A stretch of 64,000 nucleotides of DNA from Denitromonas halophila (GCF_007625155.1 NZ_VMNK01000017.1:62001-126000), one strand, 5' to 3'; counted from the first letter of the stretch, positions 17,145 to 26,222 are shown. The notes: generated from the letters alone by a model not told the origin. Translations and numbers: made by a program.

Positions 17145-18902
17145 TCAGTGTTCGTGCACATACACGCCTGGCGCCGGTGCGAGGCTGGGATGCTCGGCAT
17201 CAACCGCCGGCCGCGCCCGGACGAGCGCGCCGCTACGCGGCTTGAGCCAGCGCATCCAGTCCTCCCACCAGCTGCCGTCGGTCGATGTCGCACGTTCGCG
17301 CCACGCCTCCCAACGGTCAGCCCGATGGGCGGTCTCGGCCCAGTACCGGCGCTTTGCCGGTTTGGCGGGCGGATTGACGATACCCAGAATGTGCCCGGAG
17401 CTCGACAGCACAAACCGTTTTTCCGCGGTAACGAAGTGAATGATGCGGAAGGTTTGCTGCCAGGGCGCGATGTGGTCATCCTCTGCCGACACCACATACA
17501 AGGGTTGGGCGATCTGGTTCAAATCGATCGGCTCACCGGCGACGGTCAGGGCGTTGGGCTCAATCAGGCGATTGTGCAGATAGAGCTCTCGCAAGTACCA
17601 CGCATGCATCCGATACGGCATGCGGGTGGTGTCCATGTTCCAGAACAGCACATCGAAAGCCGGCAGTTTTTCACCATACAGCCAGCTTTGCACCGCGAAG
17701 TGCCAGATCAACGAGTTGGAGCGCAGCAAGCGAAAGGCGGAGGCCATCTGCCCACCGTCCAGATAGCCTTTGCGCGCCATGCCAGTGGTGATGAAATTGA
17801 CGCTCGCCTCATCGACAAACACCTCGATATCACCCGGTTTGCGGAAATCGACCAGCGTGGTGAGCAAGGTCCAGTCAGCCACCGGCATCGCGTCGGCACC
17901 GAAGCGCCGATTGGCCCAGGCCATATAGGTCGACAAGGCAGTGCCGCCAATGCAGTAGCCGACCGCATGAACCGTCGCTTGGCCGCTTTGTGTGCGCGCC
18001 GCCTCGATCGTGGCGTGCACGCCATCGACGATGTAGTCGTCGAAGCTGACCTCGCGCTGATCCGCGCCAGGGTTCTTCCAGCTCGTGATGTAGACATCCA
18101 GCCCCTGATCGAGCAGATAGCGCACCATGCTTTTGCGCTCGTTCAGATCAAGGATGTAAAACTTGTTGATCCAGGGCGTGATGATGACCACGGGTCGGGC
18201 GCGGACCCGGGCACGGGTGGGCGCGTAGTGGATGACTTCGACCAGGGCGTTGCGAAACACCACCTCGCCCGGCGTCGTCGCCAGGTTGCCGCCGACCTTG
18301 AACCCGTCCGGATCACTCATGCGCACCATGCCGGCCTGCATGTCATCAACAAAGTTCCGGTATCCGGCATGCAAGCTGCCGCCCAGAGTCTCGGCAGCCT
18401 TGCGCAGCGCTACCGGGTTGGTCATCAGAAAATTGGTGGGTGCCACGGCGTTCAGCCAATTCCGCCACCAGAACGCCGCGCGCCGGCGCTCAGCATTCGA
18501 CAGGCCCGGCGTGCTGTAGAGCATGTCTTGCGTGTGCCGGGTGGTCATCAGGTACCACGATTTGACCAGATCCCAAGTCGCCGAATCGTGCCAGACCGGG
18601 TCATCAAAGCGCGTATCGCCCTCGTGAGGCCGCACAGGGTCAACACTGGGCGCACCGATCATGCGTCGCAGGCTATGCCACTGCAAGGCCCACAAATGCC
18701 CCGAAAAACCGACCATCGATTCAGCCAGCTCCTGCGGATGGGACCACCAGCCAAGCTGGGCGTGCACCAGGGGCGCGAACACGCCCATGGGGTCAACCAT
18801 CGACTCCCACTGCACATGAAGCTGGCGAAGTGCCTGATCGGCTACTTGAACCGGTGCCAGTTTGTGATTCGCCCCCGCATCGGTGCGTCGCCGCGTGTTC
18901 AT
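17145..18902 (-). CDS. phaC: Polyhydroxyalkanoate synthase
   Basis: 585 residues, the size of class I enzymes. It polymerises 3-hydroxyacyl-CoA into storage polyester on the granule surface. The lipase-box variant GYCIGGT places the catalytic Cys near residue 317; the Asp lies in VSAEDDHIAP and the His in SSSGHILGIVNPP. The N-terminal PhaC_N region (DPVWHDSATWDLVKSWYL) is present. No phaA, phaB or phasin gene is adjacent; it stands alone between two anaerobic-stress units, which is unusual for phaC. Confidence 0.93.
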   Translation of the reverse strand: MNTRRRTDAGANHKLAPVQVADQALRQLHVQWESMVDPMGVFAPLVHAQLGWWSHPQELAESMVGFSGHLWALQWHSLRRMIGAPSVDPVRPHEGDTRFDDPVWHDSATWDLVKSWYLMTTRHTQDMLYSTPGLSNAERRRAAFWWRNWLNAVAPTNFLMTNPVALRKAAETLGGSLHAGYRNFVDDMQAGMVRMSDPDGFKVGGNLATTPGEVVFRNALVEVIHYAPTRARVRARPVVIITPWINKFYILDLNERKSMVRYLLDQGLDVYITSWKNPGADQREVSFDDYIVDGVHATIEAARTQSGQATVHAVGYCIGGTALSTYMAWANRRFGADAMPVADWTLLTTLVDFRKPGDIEVFVDEASVNFITTGMARKGYLDGGQMASAFRLLRSNSLIWHFAVQSWLYGEKLPAFDVLFWNMDTTRMPYRMHAWYLRELYLHNRLIEPNALTVAGEPIDLNQIAQPLYVVSAEDDHIAPWQQTFRIIHFVTAEKRFVLSSSGHILGIVNPPAKPAKRRYWAETAHRADRWEAWRERATSTDGSWWEDWMRWLKPRSGALVRARPAVDAEHPSLAPAPGVYVHEH

Positions 18903-18986
18903 ACGAAACTCCTCTTAAGCACATCGTTTGTCGTGTGCTGTCGACATGCCTGAGGGATCATTGTGCGCTGCTACCCCCTGCGGTGT

Positions 18987-19030
18987 TTGATCGGCGTCAA
19001 TCACGGTTTTCGCCATGCGACGACTATAAT
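18987..19030 (+). promoter_or_regulatory. FNR-dependent promoter of the stress-protein operon
   Basis: FNR box TTGATCGGCGTCAA (18987-19000; 9 of 10 positions) is followed by a perfect TATAAT at 19025-19030. Box centre to -10 is about 2 bp longer than the class II standard, putting it near -43.5. The ATG of the universal stress protein is 30 bp beyond the -10. Confidence 0.8.
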
Positions 19031-19060
19031 CATTACGACCATTCGAAAAGGAGCAAGACC

Positions 19061-19504
19061 ATGTTCAAGCATCTGCTGGTCCCTACTGACGGCTCCGATA
19101 TTTCCGAAGCCACCGTCAACCGTGCCATCTCGTTTGCCAAGGACGCTGGTGCGCAGATCACGTTTTTCTATGCCCAGCCCGACTTTCCGATGCCAATCTA
19201 TGGCGAAGGCGCACTGATCGACCCCACCACGCCGGAACAGTTCGCCAAGGGCGCAGAAGAAGAAGCCCAAAAAATTCTCGCCAGCGCAAGGAGCAAGACC
19301 GAGGCGGTGGGCGTCAGTTGCAACACCGACACCGTCGTCAATGAAGTGCCCTACGAGGCCATCATCAGCGCCGCCGAGCGCCACGGCTGCGATCTCATTT
19401 TCATGGCGTCGCACGGCCGTCGCGGCCTGGCCAGCCTGCTGCTAGGCAGCGAAACACAAAAAGTGCTGACTCACACCAAGATTCCGGTGCTGGTGTTCCG
19501 CTAA
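19061..19504 (+). CDS. Universal stress protein (UspA family)
   Basis: 147 residues, one Usp domain. The N-terminal strand MFKHLLVPTDGSDIS and the C-terminal nucleotide-binding loop ASHGRRGLASLLLGS match ATP-binding members (G-x2-G-x9-G-S/T type). It has a strong AAAAGGAG site. The FNR promoter just upstream predicts induction at low oxygen, as for anaerobic Usp proteins of Pseudomonas. Probably co-transcribed with the hemerythrin gene 16 bp downstream. Confidence 0.92.
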   Translation: MFKHLLVPTDGSDISEATVNRAISFAKDAGAQITFFYAQPDFPMPIYGEGALIDPTTPEQFAKGAEEEAQKILASARSKTEAVGVSCNTDTVVNEVPYEAIISAAERHGCDLIFMASHGRRGLASLLLGSETQKVLTHTKIPVLVFR

Positions 19505-19520
19505 GCGAGGGAGGCAAGCC

Positions 19521-20111
19521 ATGTTCAATACCGCCATCAATATCATTCAAGAAGAACACCGCTCACTGGCAGCGATCGTTCATGGCCTGAAATACCTCGT
19601 CAACGACGCGCGCAGCAATGGCGCACGCGCCAATTTCAAGGTGCTGCGCGCGATGCTGCATTACATCGACAACTTCCCCGAACGGCTGCACCACCCCAAG
19701 GAAGACGTCTATGTCTTTGCCCGCCTGCTGACCCGGACACACGAAGCCGATGAAGTGGTCGAGGAACTGACCAGGCAGCATCAGGAAGGCGGGCAACTGG
19801 TCACCGCCCTCCACACGCAACTGGATGCTTACGAGGCCGGCGAGCCCGGCGGCCTGGCCGCCTTTGGCGAAGCGGTTGACGCCTTCACCGAAGCCATGTG
19901 GCAGCACATGGCACTCGAAGAGAAGGTGTTGTTGCCGCTGGCCCAAAAGCACTTGACCGACGCAGACTGGGTGGAGATCGCCGAAGCCTTCGGCGAAAAT
20001 GGTGATCCGCGCTTCAGCGCCGATGCCGAGGATGAATTCAGCGCCCTGTTCTCACGCATCGTGACACTCGCGCCGCCACCGATCGGTGTCGGCCCATCAC
20101 CCGGGAACTGA
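19521..20111 (+). CDS. Hemerythrin-like (HHE) domain protein 3
   Basis: 196 residues. HHE motifs IQEEHRSLAAIVHGL, LHHPKEDVYVF, LTRQHQEGGQL and WQHMALEEKVLLPLA supply the di-iron ligands. A GAGGGAGG site precedes the start. As second gene of the FNR-controlled usp operon it is expected in low oxygen. The C-terminal 40 residues beyond the fold look disordered and proline-rich. Confidence 0.85.
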   Translation: MFNTAINIIQEEHRSLAAIVHGLKYLVNDARSNGARANFKVLRAMLHYIDNFPERLHHPKEDVYVFARLLTRTHEADEVVEELTRQHQEGGQLVTALHTQLDAYEAGEPGGLAAFGEAVDAFTEAMWQHMALEEKVLLPLAQKHLTDADWVEIAEAFGENGDPRFSADAEDEFSALFSRIVTLAPPPIGVGPSPGN

Positions 20112-20244
20112 CGCCAAAAGCATCCGGTGCCTCCGTACCTGACAGGCGTCGGTCCGTGGATTGGCTGCGCCACGCCCGGCACACTGTTGACGCTCAGTGT
20201 GCGCAGCCCATCGCCGCCATCACCAGCCCTTTTCGACGCGCGCG

Positions 20245-20490
20245 TCAGCCCGATGAGCCACCACCCCGGTTTAGATCATCTGCCGAACGCTGAAAGAACA
20301 CCGTGAGCATACTGGAGGCCGCACATACCAGCCAGAAGCCGAAGAAGCCGATCGAATACGTCGCGATCGGCGAGAACTCGACGGGCTGTCCGAACAGATA
20401 CAACTGCTGCGGATCCATCACTGTAAAAAACACCATCTCAGCAATGCCGGCCACGAGAAATGACGGCCAAAATACGAGAATCTGTTTCAT
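20245..20490 (-). CDS. Small two-helix membrane protein at end of cbb3 cluster
   Basis: 81 residues with two predicted helices (ILVFWPSFLVAGIAEMVFFT and SIGFFGFWLVCAASSMLTVF). I do not recognise a named family. It follows the DUF3149 gene on the same strand by 36 bp and so probably ends the ccoG-ccoH transcript; a role with the oxidase is only suggested by position. Confidence 0.65.
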   Translation of the reverse strand: MKQILVFWPSFLVAGIAEMVFFTVMDPQQLYLFGQPVEFSPIATYSIGFFGFWLVCAASSMLTVFFQRSADDLNRGGGSSG

Positions 20491-20526
20491 GCTTGATCCC
20501 TGTCTGATCCGCAGCGGTCGCGATGC

Positions 20527-20673
20527 TTACTGCCCCTGACCGTGGGTGCGCTCATCTTCCTCGACATGCTGCTTGACGTAGCGCCCGAGAAAAATCGCCA
20601 TGCCAATGATGAACGCAATGGTAAAGACGCTCAGCAAACCAATATCGGTACTGAACAATTCCTTGAAAGCCAT
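20527..20673 (-). CDS. DUF3149 single-helix protein
   Basis: 48 residues. It begins MAFKELFSTDIGLLSVFTIA, has one membrane helix (FTIAFIIGMAIFLGRYV) and a charged tail. The length and the F-S-T-x-x-G-L start match DUF3149. The ribosome site AAGGAG is 7-8 nt upstream of the ATG. It sits 12 bp after ccoH. Function unknown; small single-helix subunits are common in cbb3 loci. Confidence 0.75.
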   Translation of the reverse strand: MAFKELFSTDIGLLSVFTIAFIIGMAIFLGRYVKQHVEEDERTHGQGQ

Positions 20674-20685
20674 GATGCTTCTCCT

Positions 20686-21195
20686 TCAGTTCACAGGTTT
20701 TTGCGCCGCCAGGCGCACTTCTGTCTCTGCGGGGAGCTCTATGGTCCCGGTCAAACGCCATGCGCGGGACTCGTCTTCGAGCAAGACTTGCCAACGCCCA
20801 TCCAGCGCGTCAGTGCTTGCCGTGTAGTTTCCGTTATCACCAATCAGCGAAATGGCGCGATCCATGTCTGGCCGGGTCGGATGCACTAGGCGCAGGAAGA
20901 CGGTCGCCGGCGCAGCGCTGTCGTTACTCGATAAGCTCAGGGCGATCTGGCCGCCGTCGAACCGAAGCTCGGCCGCCAGTCCGAGGCGCGCGGCTTCGTG
21001 ATCGCGCACAATCGATCGCTGCAGCGCGAGTCCCTGTTTGTAGTAGTCGTCAGCCACCAAGCCATCGTCGGACTCGACCGCCAACCAGAGCGTGATGAAC
21101 CCGGCAATCACGGCCGTCGCAGGCAGCGACACCAGAAACCAGGGCCAGGCTTGGCGGAACCAGGGCGACGCAGATTTATTCAGAGCCATACTCAT
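20686..21195 (-). CDS. ccoH: FixH/CcoH cbb3 assembly protein
   Basis: About 169 residues. One N-terminal membrane helix (WFLVSLPATAVIAGFITLW) and a periplasmic FixH domain with the diagnostic DDYYKQGLAL motif. CcoH is needed for assembly or stability of the cbb3 complex. It starts 2 bp past the ccoG stop; three in-frame starts (TTG 21201, ATG 21195, ATG 21189) compete and none has a clear ribosome site, so translation is probably coupled to ccoG. Confidence 0.9.
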   Translation of the reverse strand: MSMALNKSASPWFRQAWPWFLVSLPATAVIAGFITLWLAVESDDGLVADDYYKQGLALQRSIVRDHEAARLGLAAELRFDGGQIALSLSSNDSAAPATVFLRLVHPTRPDMDRAISLIGDNGNYTASTDALDGRWQVLLEDESRAWRLTGTIELPAETEVRLAAQKPVN

Positions 21196-21197
21196 AC

Positions 21198-22649
21198 TCA
21201 ACGGGGCAACAGAAAAGTGGAGGCTTCACGCACACCCACAGAGGTGTCATCGCTCGCCTTGATTTCAAAATGGATGACGTTCGACGACCCGGGCTCACCC
21301 GTATCGACGGGCACCTGAACCCGCACCGTCACAGCCTGCATCGTTGCCGGTGCGACGTCGATCTTGCCGCTAAAGTCTGATATCCGGATACCATCGAGCC
21401 CATCGACGGTCACGTCAAAACTCCGCGGCGCCTCAGTCATGTTCATGATCTGAAGCTGATAGACGTTCTCGATGAAGCCCCCGGCCACCTCGCGGGACAG
21501 CGTCGCACGGTCGCGGATGATGTCCATTCGCAATGGCTCGCGCGTCGCCAAGCCCCAGACAAAGGCCAGGCACACCGCCGCCAGGATGCCACCATAAATC
21601 AGGGTTCTCGGCCGCATCACATGACCAAGGATTTCCTTGCGCCCCCAATGCTTCTTGATCGCGTTCTCGGTTGAGTAACGGATCAGGCCGCGCGGGTAAT
21701 CCATTTTGTCCATGACCTGGTCGCAGGCATCGATACATGCCGCACAACCAATACACTCGTACTGCAAGCCATCACGGATGTCGATGCCCGTCGGGCACAC
21801 CTGAACACAGATACCGCAATCGACGCAGTCGCCCTTGCCGACCGAGGCCGGATCGACACCCTTCTTGCGCGCCCCCCTCGGCTCGCCGCGCTCTTCGTCA
21901 TACGTGATGACCAAGGTATCCGGGTCGAACATCACGCCTTGAAAGCGGGCATACGGGCACATGTACTTGCACACCTGTTCGCGCATGATGCCGGCGAAGA
22001 AGTAGGTGAAAGCACCGTAGAACAGAATCCAGAAAATCTCCCACCCGCCAAAACTAAAGGGCGAGAAGGACGCCAGCAATTCCTTGAGCGGCGTGAAGTA
22101 GGCCACAAAGGTAAAGCCGGTCCACAAGGCGACAGCCGCCCAGACCGCATGCTTACTTGCCTTGAGCCGGAACTTGCGCGCGCTCATGGGCGCGTTATCC
22201 AGCTTCATGCGCTTGTTCCGGTCGCCCTCGATCTTCTCCTCGATCCAGAGGAATATCTCGGTGTAGACCGTTTGCGGGCAAGCATAGCCACACCACAATC
22301 GACCCGCCACGGCGGTAAAGAAGAACAGCGCGTAAGCGGAAATGATCAGCAGGATCGCCAGAAAGAACACATCCTGCGGCCAGAACACCCAGCCAAAGAT
22401 ATAGAACTTGCGCTCGACCAGATGAAACAGTACTGCCTGCCGACCGTTCCACTGCAACCACGGCAGACCGTAATACAGCAACTGCGTAACCCACACCAGA
22501 ATCCATCGCCAGTTGGTGAACACACCACTGATGGCCCGCACATAGATTTTCTTGCGCGCCTCGTAGAGCGAACCCTCCTGGCCTTCCAACGCGGCCGCTT
22601 TCTTTTTGGGAGGCACGATTTTGATGGGCTGGGGAGTGGGGTTTGTCAT
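21198..22649 (-). CDS. ccoG: CcoG/FixG/RdxA copper-reducing polyferredoxin
   Basis: 483 residues. Several membrane helices, the GRLWCGYACPQTVY motif in the membrane part, then two [4Fe-4S] ferredoxin motifs (CVDCGICVQVCP and CIGCAACIDACD) and a C-terminal periplasmic Ig-like domain. CcoG reduces Cu(II) to Cu(I) for insertion into the CuB site of the cbb3 oxidase. It lies 93 bp after ccoP, behind a strong hairpin. Confidence 0.95.
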   Translation of the reverse strand: MTNPTPQPIKIVPPKKKAAALEGQEGSLYEARKKIYVRAISGVFTNWRWILVWVTQLLYYGLPWLQWNGRQAVLFHLVERKFYIFGWVFWPQDVFFLAILLIISAYALFFFTAVAGRLWCGYACPQTVYTEIFLWIEEKIEGDRNKRMKLDNAPMSARKFRLKASKHAVWAAVALWTGFTFVAYFTPLKELLASFSPFSFGGWEIFWILFYGAFTYFFAGIMREQVCKYMCPYARFQGVMFDPDTLVITYDEERGEPRGARKKGVDPASVGKGDCVDCGICVQVCPTGIDIRDGLQYECIGCAACIDACDQVMDKMDYPRGLIRYSTENAIKKHWGRKEILGHVMRPRTLIYGGILAAVCLAFVWGLATREPLRMDIIRDRATLSREVAGGFIENVYQLQIMNMTEAPRSFDVTVDGLDGIRISDFSGKIDVAPATMQAVTVRVQVPVDTGEPGSSNVIHFEIKASDDTSVGVREASTFLLPR

Positions 22650-22690
22650 AATCGCAATATCAATATGTTCTAATTTTGTTGCCGCAAATA

Positions 22691-22710
22691 TCCCCGGGCG
22701 TACCCGGGGA
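22691..22710 (-). terminator. Intercistronic hairpin between ccoP and ccoG
   Basis: A perfect 8-bp stem (TCCCCGGG/CCCGGGGA) with a 4-nt loop, 33-52 bp past the ccoP stop. No T-run follows, only ATATTTG, so it is more likely an RNA-stability or partial attenuation element protecting ccoNOQP mRNA than a full terminator. Confidence 0.45.
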
Positions 22711-22742
22711 GACCTGCGCTTTCAAAAGACAGACTGACAGTC

Positions 22743-23663
22743 TTACTTGGCGCCCGCCTTGTCCGACAACCCGTACACATAGGCGGCCAGAAGATGCGTT
22801 TTGTCGTTGCCCAAGAAGGCTTCGAACGCTGGCATCCGGTTGCTGCGACCCTTGGTAATGGTCTCGATGATAGTGGCCTTCGACGAGCCATACAGCCAGG
22901 TTTCGTCAGTCAGGTTCGGCGCGCCGACGGCGTGCATCCCCTTGCCATCCGCACCGTGGCAGGCCGCACAGTTCTGCTCGAACATTTCCTTTCCGCGACC
23001 TGCGCGCAGCGAGTCATGGGCCAGACCGGAGAGCGAGCGCACATAGTTGGCCACATCTTCAGTGCCGTCGCCGCCCAGGGCTGCGCCCATCGGTGGCATG
23101 ATGCCCTGACGGCCGCCAAGGATCGTAGTCTTGATCACATCGGGTTCGCCGCCATACAGCCAATCATTGTCGGCCAGGTTCGGGAAGCCCTTGGCGCCCC
23201 GCGCATCACCGCCATGACACTGCGCACAGTAGGTCAGGAACAGACGACGCCCCATGGCCTTGGCTTCCGGGTCCGCCGCAACAGCCGCCAGATCCATTTC
23301 CGCATACTTTTTGAAGATCGGTGCGTAGGTCGCCTCCGCTTTGGTCATTTCTCCGTCGTACTGACCGGCGGACGACCAGTTCAGGAAGCCTTTAACGTTA
23401 CCGAAGCCCGGATAGGCCGCCATGTAGAAAATCGCAAAAAACACCGTAATCCAGTACAGGTACTTCCACCACTGCGGCAGCGGATTATTGTACTCGGCCA
23501 GCGTCTCGTCCCACACGTGTCCGTGCAGTTCGACCTTTTCGCCCTTCCGGGCGCCTTTTCCTTCGCCCATATTGGACATCAGAATGAATACACAGAACGC
23601 GATACTCAGGCTCACGAGAACCATGACGTAAGCATTCCAGAAGCCGCTCACAAAGTCAGCCAT
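22743..23663 (-). CDS. ccoP: cbb3 oxidase subunit III, diheme cytochrome c
   Basis: 306 residues. Two membrane helices at the N-terminus (near 11-31 and 66-83) are followed by two c-type heme domains, CAQCH at 146-150 and CAACH at 232-236, with candidate Met ligands in GIMPPMG and RMPAF. It brings electrons from donor cytochromes to CcoO/CcoN at the periplasmic side. The start at 23663 has a GGAAGGA site and lies 4 bp past the ccoQ stop. Confidence 0.96.
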   Translation of the reverse strand: MADFVSGFWNAYVMVLVSLSIAFCVFILMSNMGEGKGARKGEKVELHGHVWDETLAEYNNPLPQWWKYLYWITVFFAIFYMAAYPGFGNVKGFLNWSSAGQYDGEMTKAEATYAPIFKKYAEMDLAAVAADPEAKAMGRRLFLTYCAQCHGGDARGAKGFPNLADNDWLYGGEPDVIKTTILGGRQGIMPPMGAALGGDGTEDVANYVRSLSGLAHDSLRAGRGKEMFEQNCAACHGADGKGMHAVGAPNLTDETWLYGSSKATIIETITKGRSNRMPAFEAFLGNDKTHLLAAYVYGLSDKAGAK

Positions 23664-23667
23664 TTTC

Positions 23668-23850
23668 TTATCCTTCCTTCCGTTGCTGGCCCGGATCTTT
23701 CCGGACCGGCAGATCGTCATCGGTGAAGGGCAGTTGCGCCGCTTCGTCAAACCCCTGCTTTGCCGACTTGCTGTACGCCCAGAAACAAATCCCCAGGAAA
23801 CACACCAAACCCAGCACCGTCAGGATTGAACGCAGATCATTGAGTTCCAC
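23668..23850 (-). CDS. ccoQ: cbb3 oxidase small subunit CcoQ
   Basis: 60 residues, one membrane helix (SILTVLGLVCFLGICFWAYS) and the GFDEAAQLPF segment typical of CcoQ, which stabilises the complex. It starts with GTG behind a GAGGTGG ribosome site, 17 bp past ccoO. Confidence 0.9.
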   Translation of the reverse strand: MELNDLRSILTVLGLVCFLGICFWAYSKSAKQGFDEAAQLPFTDDDLPVRKDPGQQRKEG

Positions 23851-23867
23851 GACGCCACCTCACCCTG

Positions 23868-24488
23868 TCACTGCACGTTCTGAAGCGCGAGACCCATACC
23901 CTGAAGGTACGCGATCACGGCATCCATCTCGGTCTTGCCTTCGAGGGCCGCCTTGGCGCCGGCAATCTCCTCGTCCGAATACTTGTGCAGACCAACCATG
24001 TTCAACGCGCGCATCTTGTCTTCGATGTCGCTCACCGAGACCGGACGCTCCAGCCACGGAAAAGCCGGCATGTTCGACTCAGGCACCACGTCGCGCGGGT
24101 TGTTCAGGTGAATACGATGCCATTCGTCCGAATAACGACCGCCGACACGAGCCAGATCCGGCCCGGTACGCTTGGACCCCCACTGGAAAGGATGGTCATA
24201 GACAAACTCACCAGCGACCGAATAGTGGCCATAGCGCTCGGTTTCGGCACGGAAAGGACGAATCATCTGCGAATGGCAGTTGTAGCAACCTTCGCGGATA
24301 TACACGTCCCGCCCGACCAGACTGACCGGATCGTAGGGTTTGACTATTTCGTTGGTCGGCGTCGTCGTCGATTTCTGGAAGAACAGCGGAACGATTTCCA
24401 CCAGACCACCAATACTGATCACCAACAGCGTCAGGACGATCATCCAACCGACGCTGCGCTCGATAAAATCATGCTTCGATTGAGCCAT
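23868..24488 (-). CDS. ccoO: cbb3 oxidase subunit II, monoheme cytochrome c
   Basis: 206 residues. An N-terminal membrane anchor ([20 protein letters not shown]) and one heme site CYNCH at 68-72, followed by the SQMIRPF and [11 protein letters not shown] motifs of CcoO. It passes electrons to the heme b of CcoN. Second gene of ccoNOQP, 15 bp past ccoN. Confidence 0.97.
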   Translation of the reverse strand: MAQSKHDFIERSVGWMIVLTLLVISIGGLVEIVPLFFQKSTTTPTNEIVKPYDPVSLVGRDVYIREGCYNCHSQMIRPFRAETERYGHYSVAGEFVYDHPFQWGSKRTGPDLARVGGRYSDEWHRIHLNNPRDVVPESNMPAFPWLERPVSVSDIEDKMRALNMVGLHKYSDEEIAGAKAALEGKTEMDAVIAYLQGMGLALQNVQ

Positions 24489-24503
24489 TTTCGTCTCTCC
24501 GGA

Positions 24504-25928
24504 TTAGGCGTGTGCGGCCTGAGGCGCGACCACCGGTGCGCTATAGGCTTTCTGACCAGCGATCGTCTTCATCATGTTGTAGAACATGAGAAGCATGCCG
24601 CTTAGGAAGAGCACACCACCGAGCAGACGGATCGACCAGAACGGATAGCTGGCCTTGACCGACTCAACGAAGGAGTAGGTCAATGTGCCATCCGGGTTGG
24701 TGGCACGCCACATCAGGCCCTGCATAACACCGGCAATCCACATCGAGGCAATGTACAAAACGACACCGATGGTCGCGATCCAGAAGTGGGTCGTGATCAG
24801 CTTGGTCGAATACATTTCAGTCTTGCCGTACATACGCGGCAGCAGGTAGTACATCGCACCAATCGACACCATGGCCACCCAGCCAAGTGCGCCCGAGTGC
24901 ACATGACCGACGGTCCAGTCGGTGTAATGCGACAGCGCATTCACGGTTTTCACCGACATCATCGGACCTTCGAAGGTCGACATGCCGTAGAAGGACAGCG
25001 AGGTGATCAGGAATTTGAGAATCGGATCAGTACGGAGCTTATGCCACGCGCCCGACAAGGTCATGATGCCGTTGATCATGCCGCCCCACGACGGTGCCAG
25101 CAGAATCAGCGAGAAAACCATGCCCACAGACTGAGTCCAGTCCGGCAACGCCGTGTAGTGCAGGTGGTGAGGGCCGGCCCACATGTAAGTGAAGATCAGC
25201 GCCCAAAAGTGCACCACCGACAGGCGATAGGAATAGACCGGACGGTCGGCCTGCTTTGGCACAAAGTAATACATCATGCCCAAGAAGCCAGCGGTCAGGA
25301 AGAAGCCTACCGCATTGTGGCCGTACCACCACTGGATCATCGCATCCTGCACACCCGCATAGGCGGAGTAGGACTTGGTCAGGCTGACCGGAATCGCCGC
25401 GCTATTGACGATATGCAGCAAAGCCACCGCAAGGATGAATGCACCGTAGAACCAGTTGGCCACATAAATGTGCGACGTCTTGCGCTTGGCGATGGTCCCG
25501 AAGAAGACGATCGCGTAAGACACCCACACGACCGCAATCAACAGATCGATCGGCCACTCGAGCTCGGCGTATTCCTTGCTGGTGGTAATCCCCAGCGGCA
25601 AGGTGATCGCGGCGAGCAAGATGACGAGTTGCCATCCCCAGAACGTAAATGATGCCAACTTGGGTGCAAACAAGGGCACATGGTTCGTGCGTTGCACCAC
25701 ATAGTAAGACGTTGCAAACAGCGCACAGCCGCCAAAGGCAAAGATCACGGCGTTTGTGTGTAACGGGCGCAGTCGACCAAAGTGGAACCACTCGGCGAAG
25801 TTCAGTTCGGGCCATACGAGCTGTGCTGCGACGATCACGCCGACCAGCATGCCCACGATCCCCCACACCACCGTCATGATGGCGAACTGGCGCACGACTT
25901 TATAGTTGTAAGTCGCTTGCGATTGCAT
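24504..25928 (-). CDS. ccoN: cbb3 oxidase catalytic subunit I
   Basis: 474 residues with about 12 helices. It reduces O2 to water at a heme b3-CuB site and pumps protons with high oxygen affinity. Conserved CcoN segments are visible: [48 protein letters not shown] and [18 protein letters not shown]. The ATG at 25928 (MQSQATYN) has an AGAGGTG site; a GTG three codons upstream is the alternative. It heads ccoNOQP under an FNR promoter. Confidence 0.97.
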   Translation of the reverse strand: MQSQATYNYKVVRQFAIMTVVWGIVGMLVGVIVAAQLVWPELNFAEWFHFGRLRPLHTNAVIFAFGGCALFATSYYVVQRTNHVPLFAPKLASFTFWGWQLVILLAAITLPLGITTSKEYAELEWPIDLLIAVVWVSYAIVFFGTIAKRKTSHIYVANWFYGAFILAVALLHIVNSAAIPVSLTKSYSAYAGVQDAMIQWWYGHNAVGFFLTAGFLGMMYYFVPKQADRPVYSYRLSVVHFWALIFTYMWAGPHHLHYTALPDWTQSVGMVFSLILLAPSWGGMINGIMTLSGAWHKLRTDPILKFLITSLSFYGMSTFEGPMMSVKTVNALSHYTDWTVGHVHSGALGWVAMVSIGAMYYLLPRMYGKTEMYSTKLITTHFWIATIGVVLYIASMWIAGVMQGLMWRATNPDGTLTYSFVESVKASYPFWSIRLLGGVLFLSGMLLMFYNMMKTIAGQKAYSAPVVAPQAAHA

Positions 25929-26002
25929 GTGAGTCACCTCTTAGAATTAAAACCTGGAACCCCCCTGCATACTGGCATGGCTGCCGAATATGCACCGGAC
26001 GA

Positions 26003-26043
26003 AGGATACCCCTAGACCGGGTCGAGCTTTTGATACAGGTCAA
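26003..26043 (-). promoter_or_regulatory. FNR-dependent class II promoter of ccoNOQP
   Basis: On the minus strand TTGACCTGTATCAA (26030-26043; 9 of 10 positions) is followed by a TATCCT -10 (26003-26008) at exactly the class II distance, placing the box at -41.5 and the start near 25995. The untranslated leader to the ccoN ATG would be about 67 nt. Confidence 0.85.
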
Positions 26044-26110
26044 TATTGTATTGCACTGCAAGATGCGCGCAAAGCCTTGACGCTATGGGGGTTAAGGGTA
26101 TACGAGGCGC

Positions 26111-26216
26111 AAAAAAAAGGGTGCGTTTGCACGCACCCCCAACCCCAACAGAGAGACTTGAAACCGTTTGGCTGGCACGCCAGCGCCGCGTCGGCGCGGC
26201 ACATGCCAATACCCAT
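26111..26216 (-). ncRNA. Candidate FNR-activated small RNA upstream of ccoN
   Basis: A short transcription unit is predicted on the minus strand. An FNR box and -10 (26223-26263) would start transcription near 26216. At 26119-26138 a perfect 8-bp stem, GGGTGCGT-GCAA-ACGCACCC with a GNRA loop, is followed by eight T (26118-26111), an ideal intrinsic terminator. The 5' half folds into a second long hairpin (TGGCATG paired with CGTGCCA, then GCCGCG with CGCGGC), leaving a single-stranded middle. No credible reading frame fits. Size and layout resemble FNR-dependent sRNAs such as enterobacterial FnrS and neisserial AniS, without evident sequence identity. Alternatively the hairpin is simply the ccoIS terminator. 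Confidence 0.6.
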
Positions 26217-26222
26217 GTGCGT

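Noticed and set aside
16757-17245. Short frames between the hemerythrin operon and phaC
   Set aside because: No ribosome sites, no recognisable products, and they overlap each other on opposite strands.
17130-18953. 607-codon open frame on the plus strand opposite phaC
   Set aside because: Mirror of a GC-rich gene: no ribosome site, no recognisable fold, and PhaC on the minus strand has all catalytic motifs.
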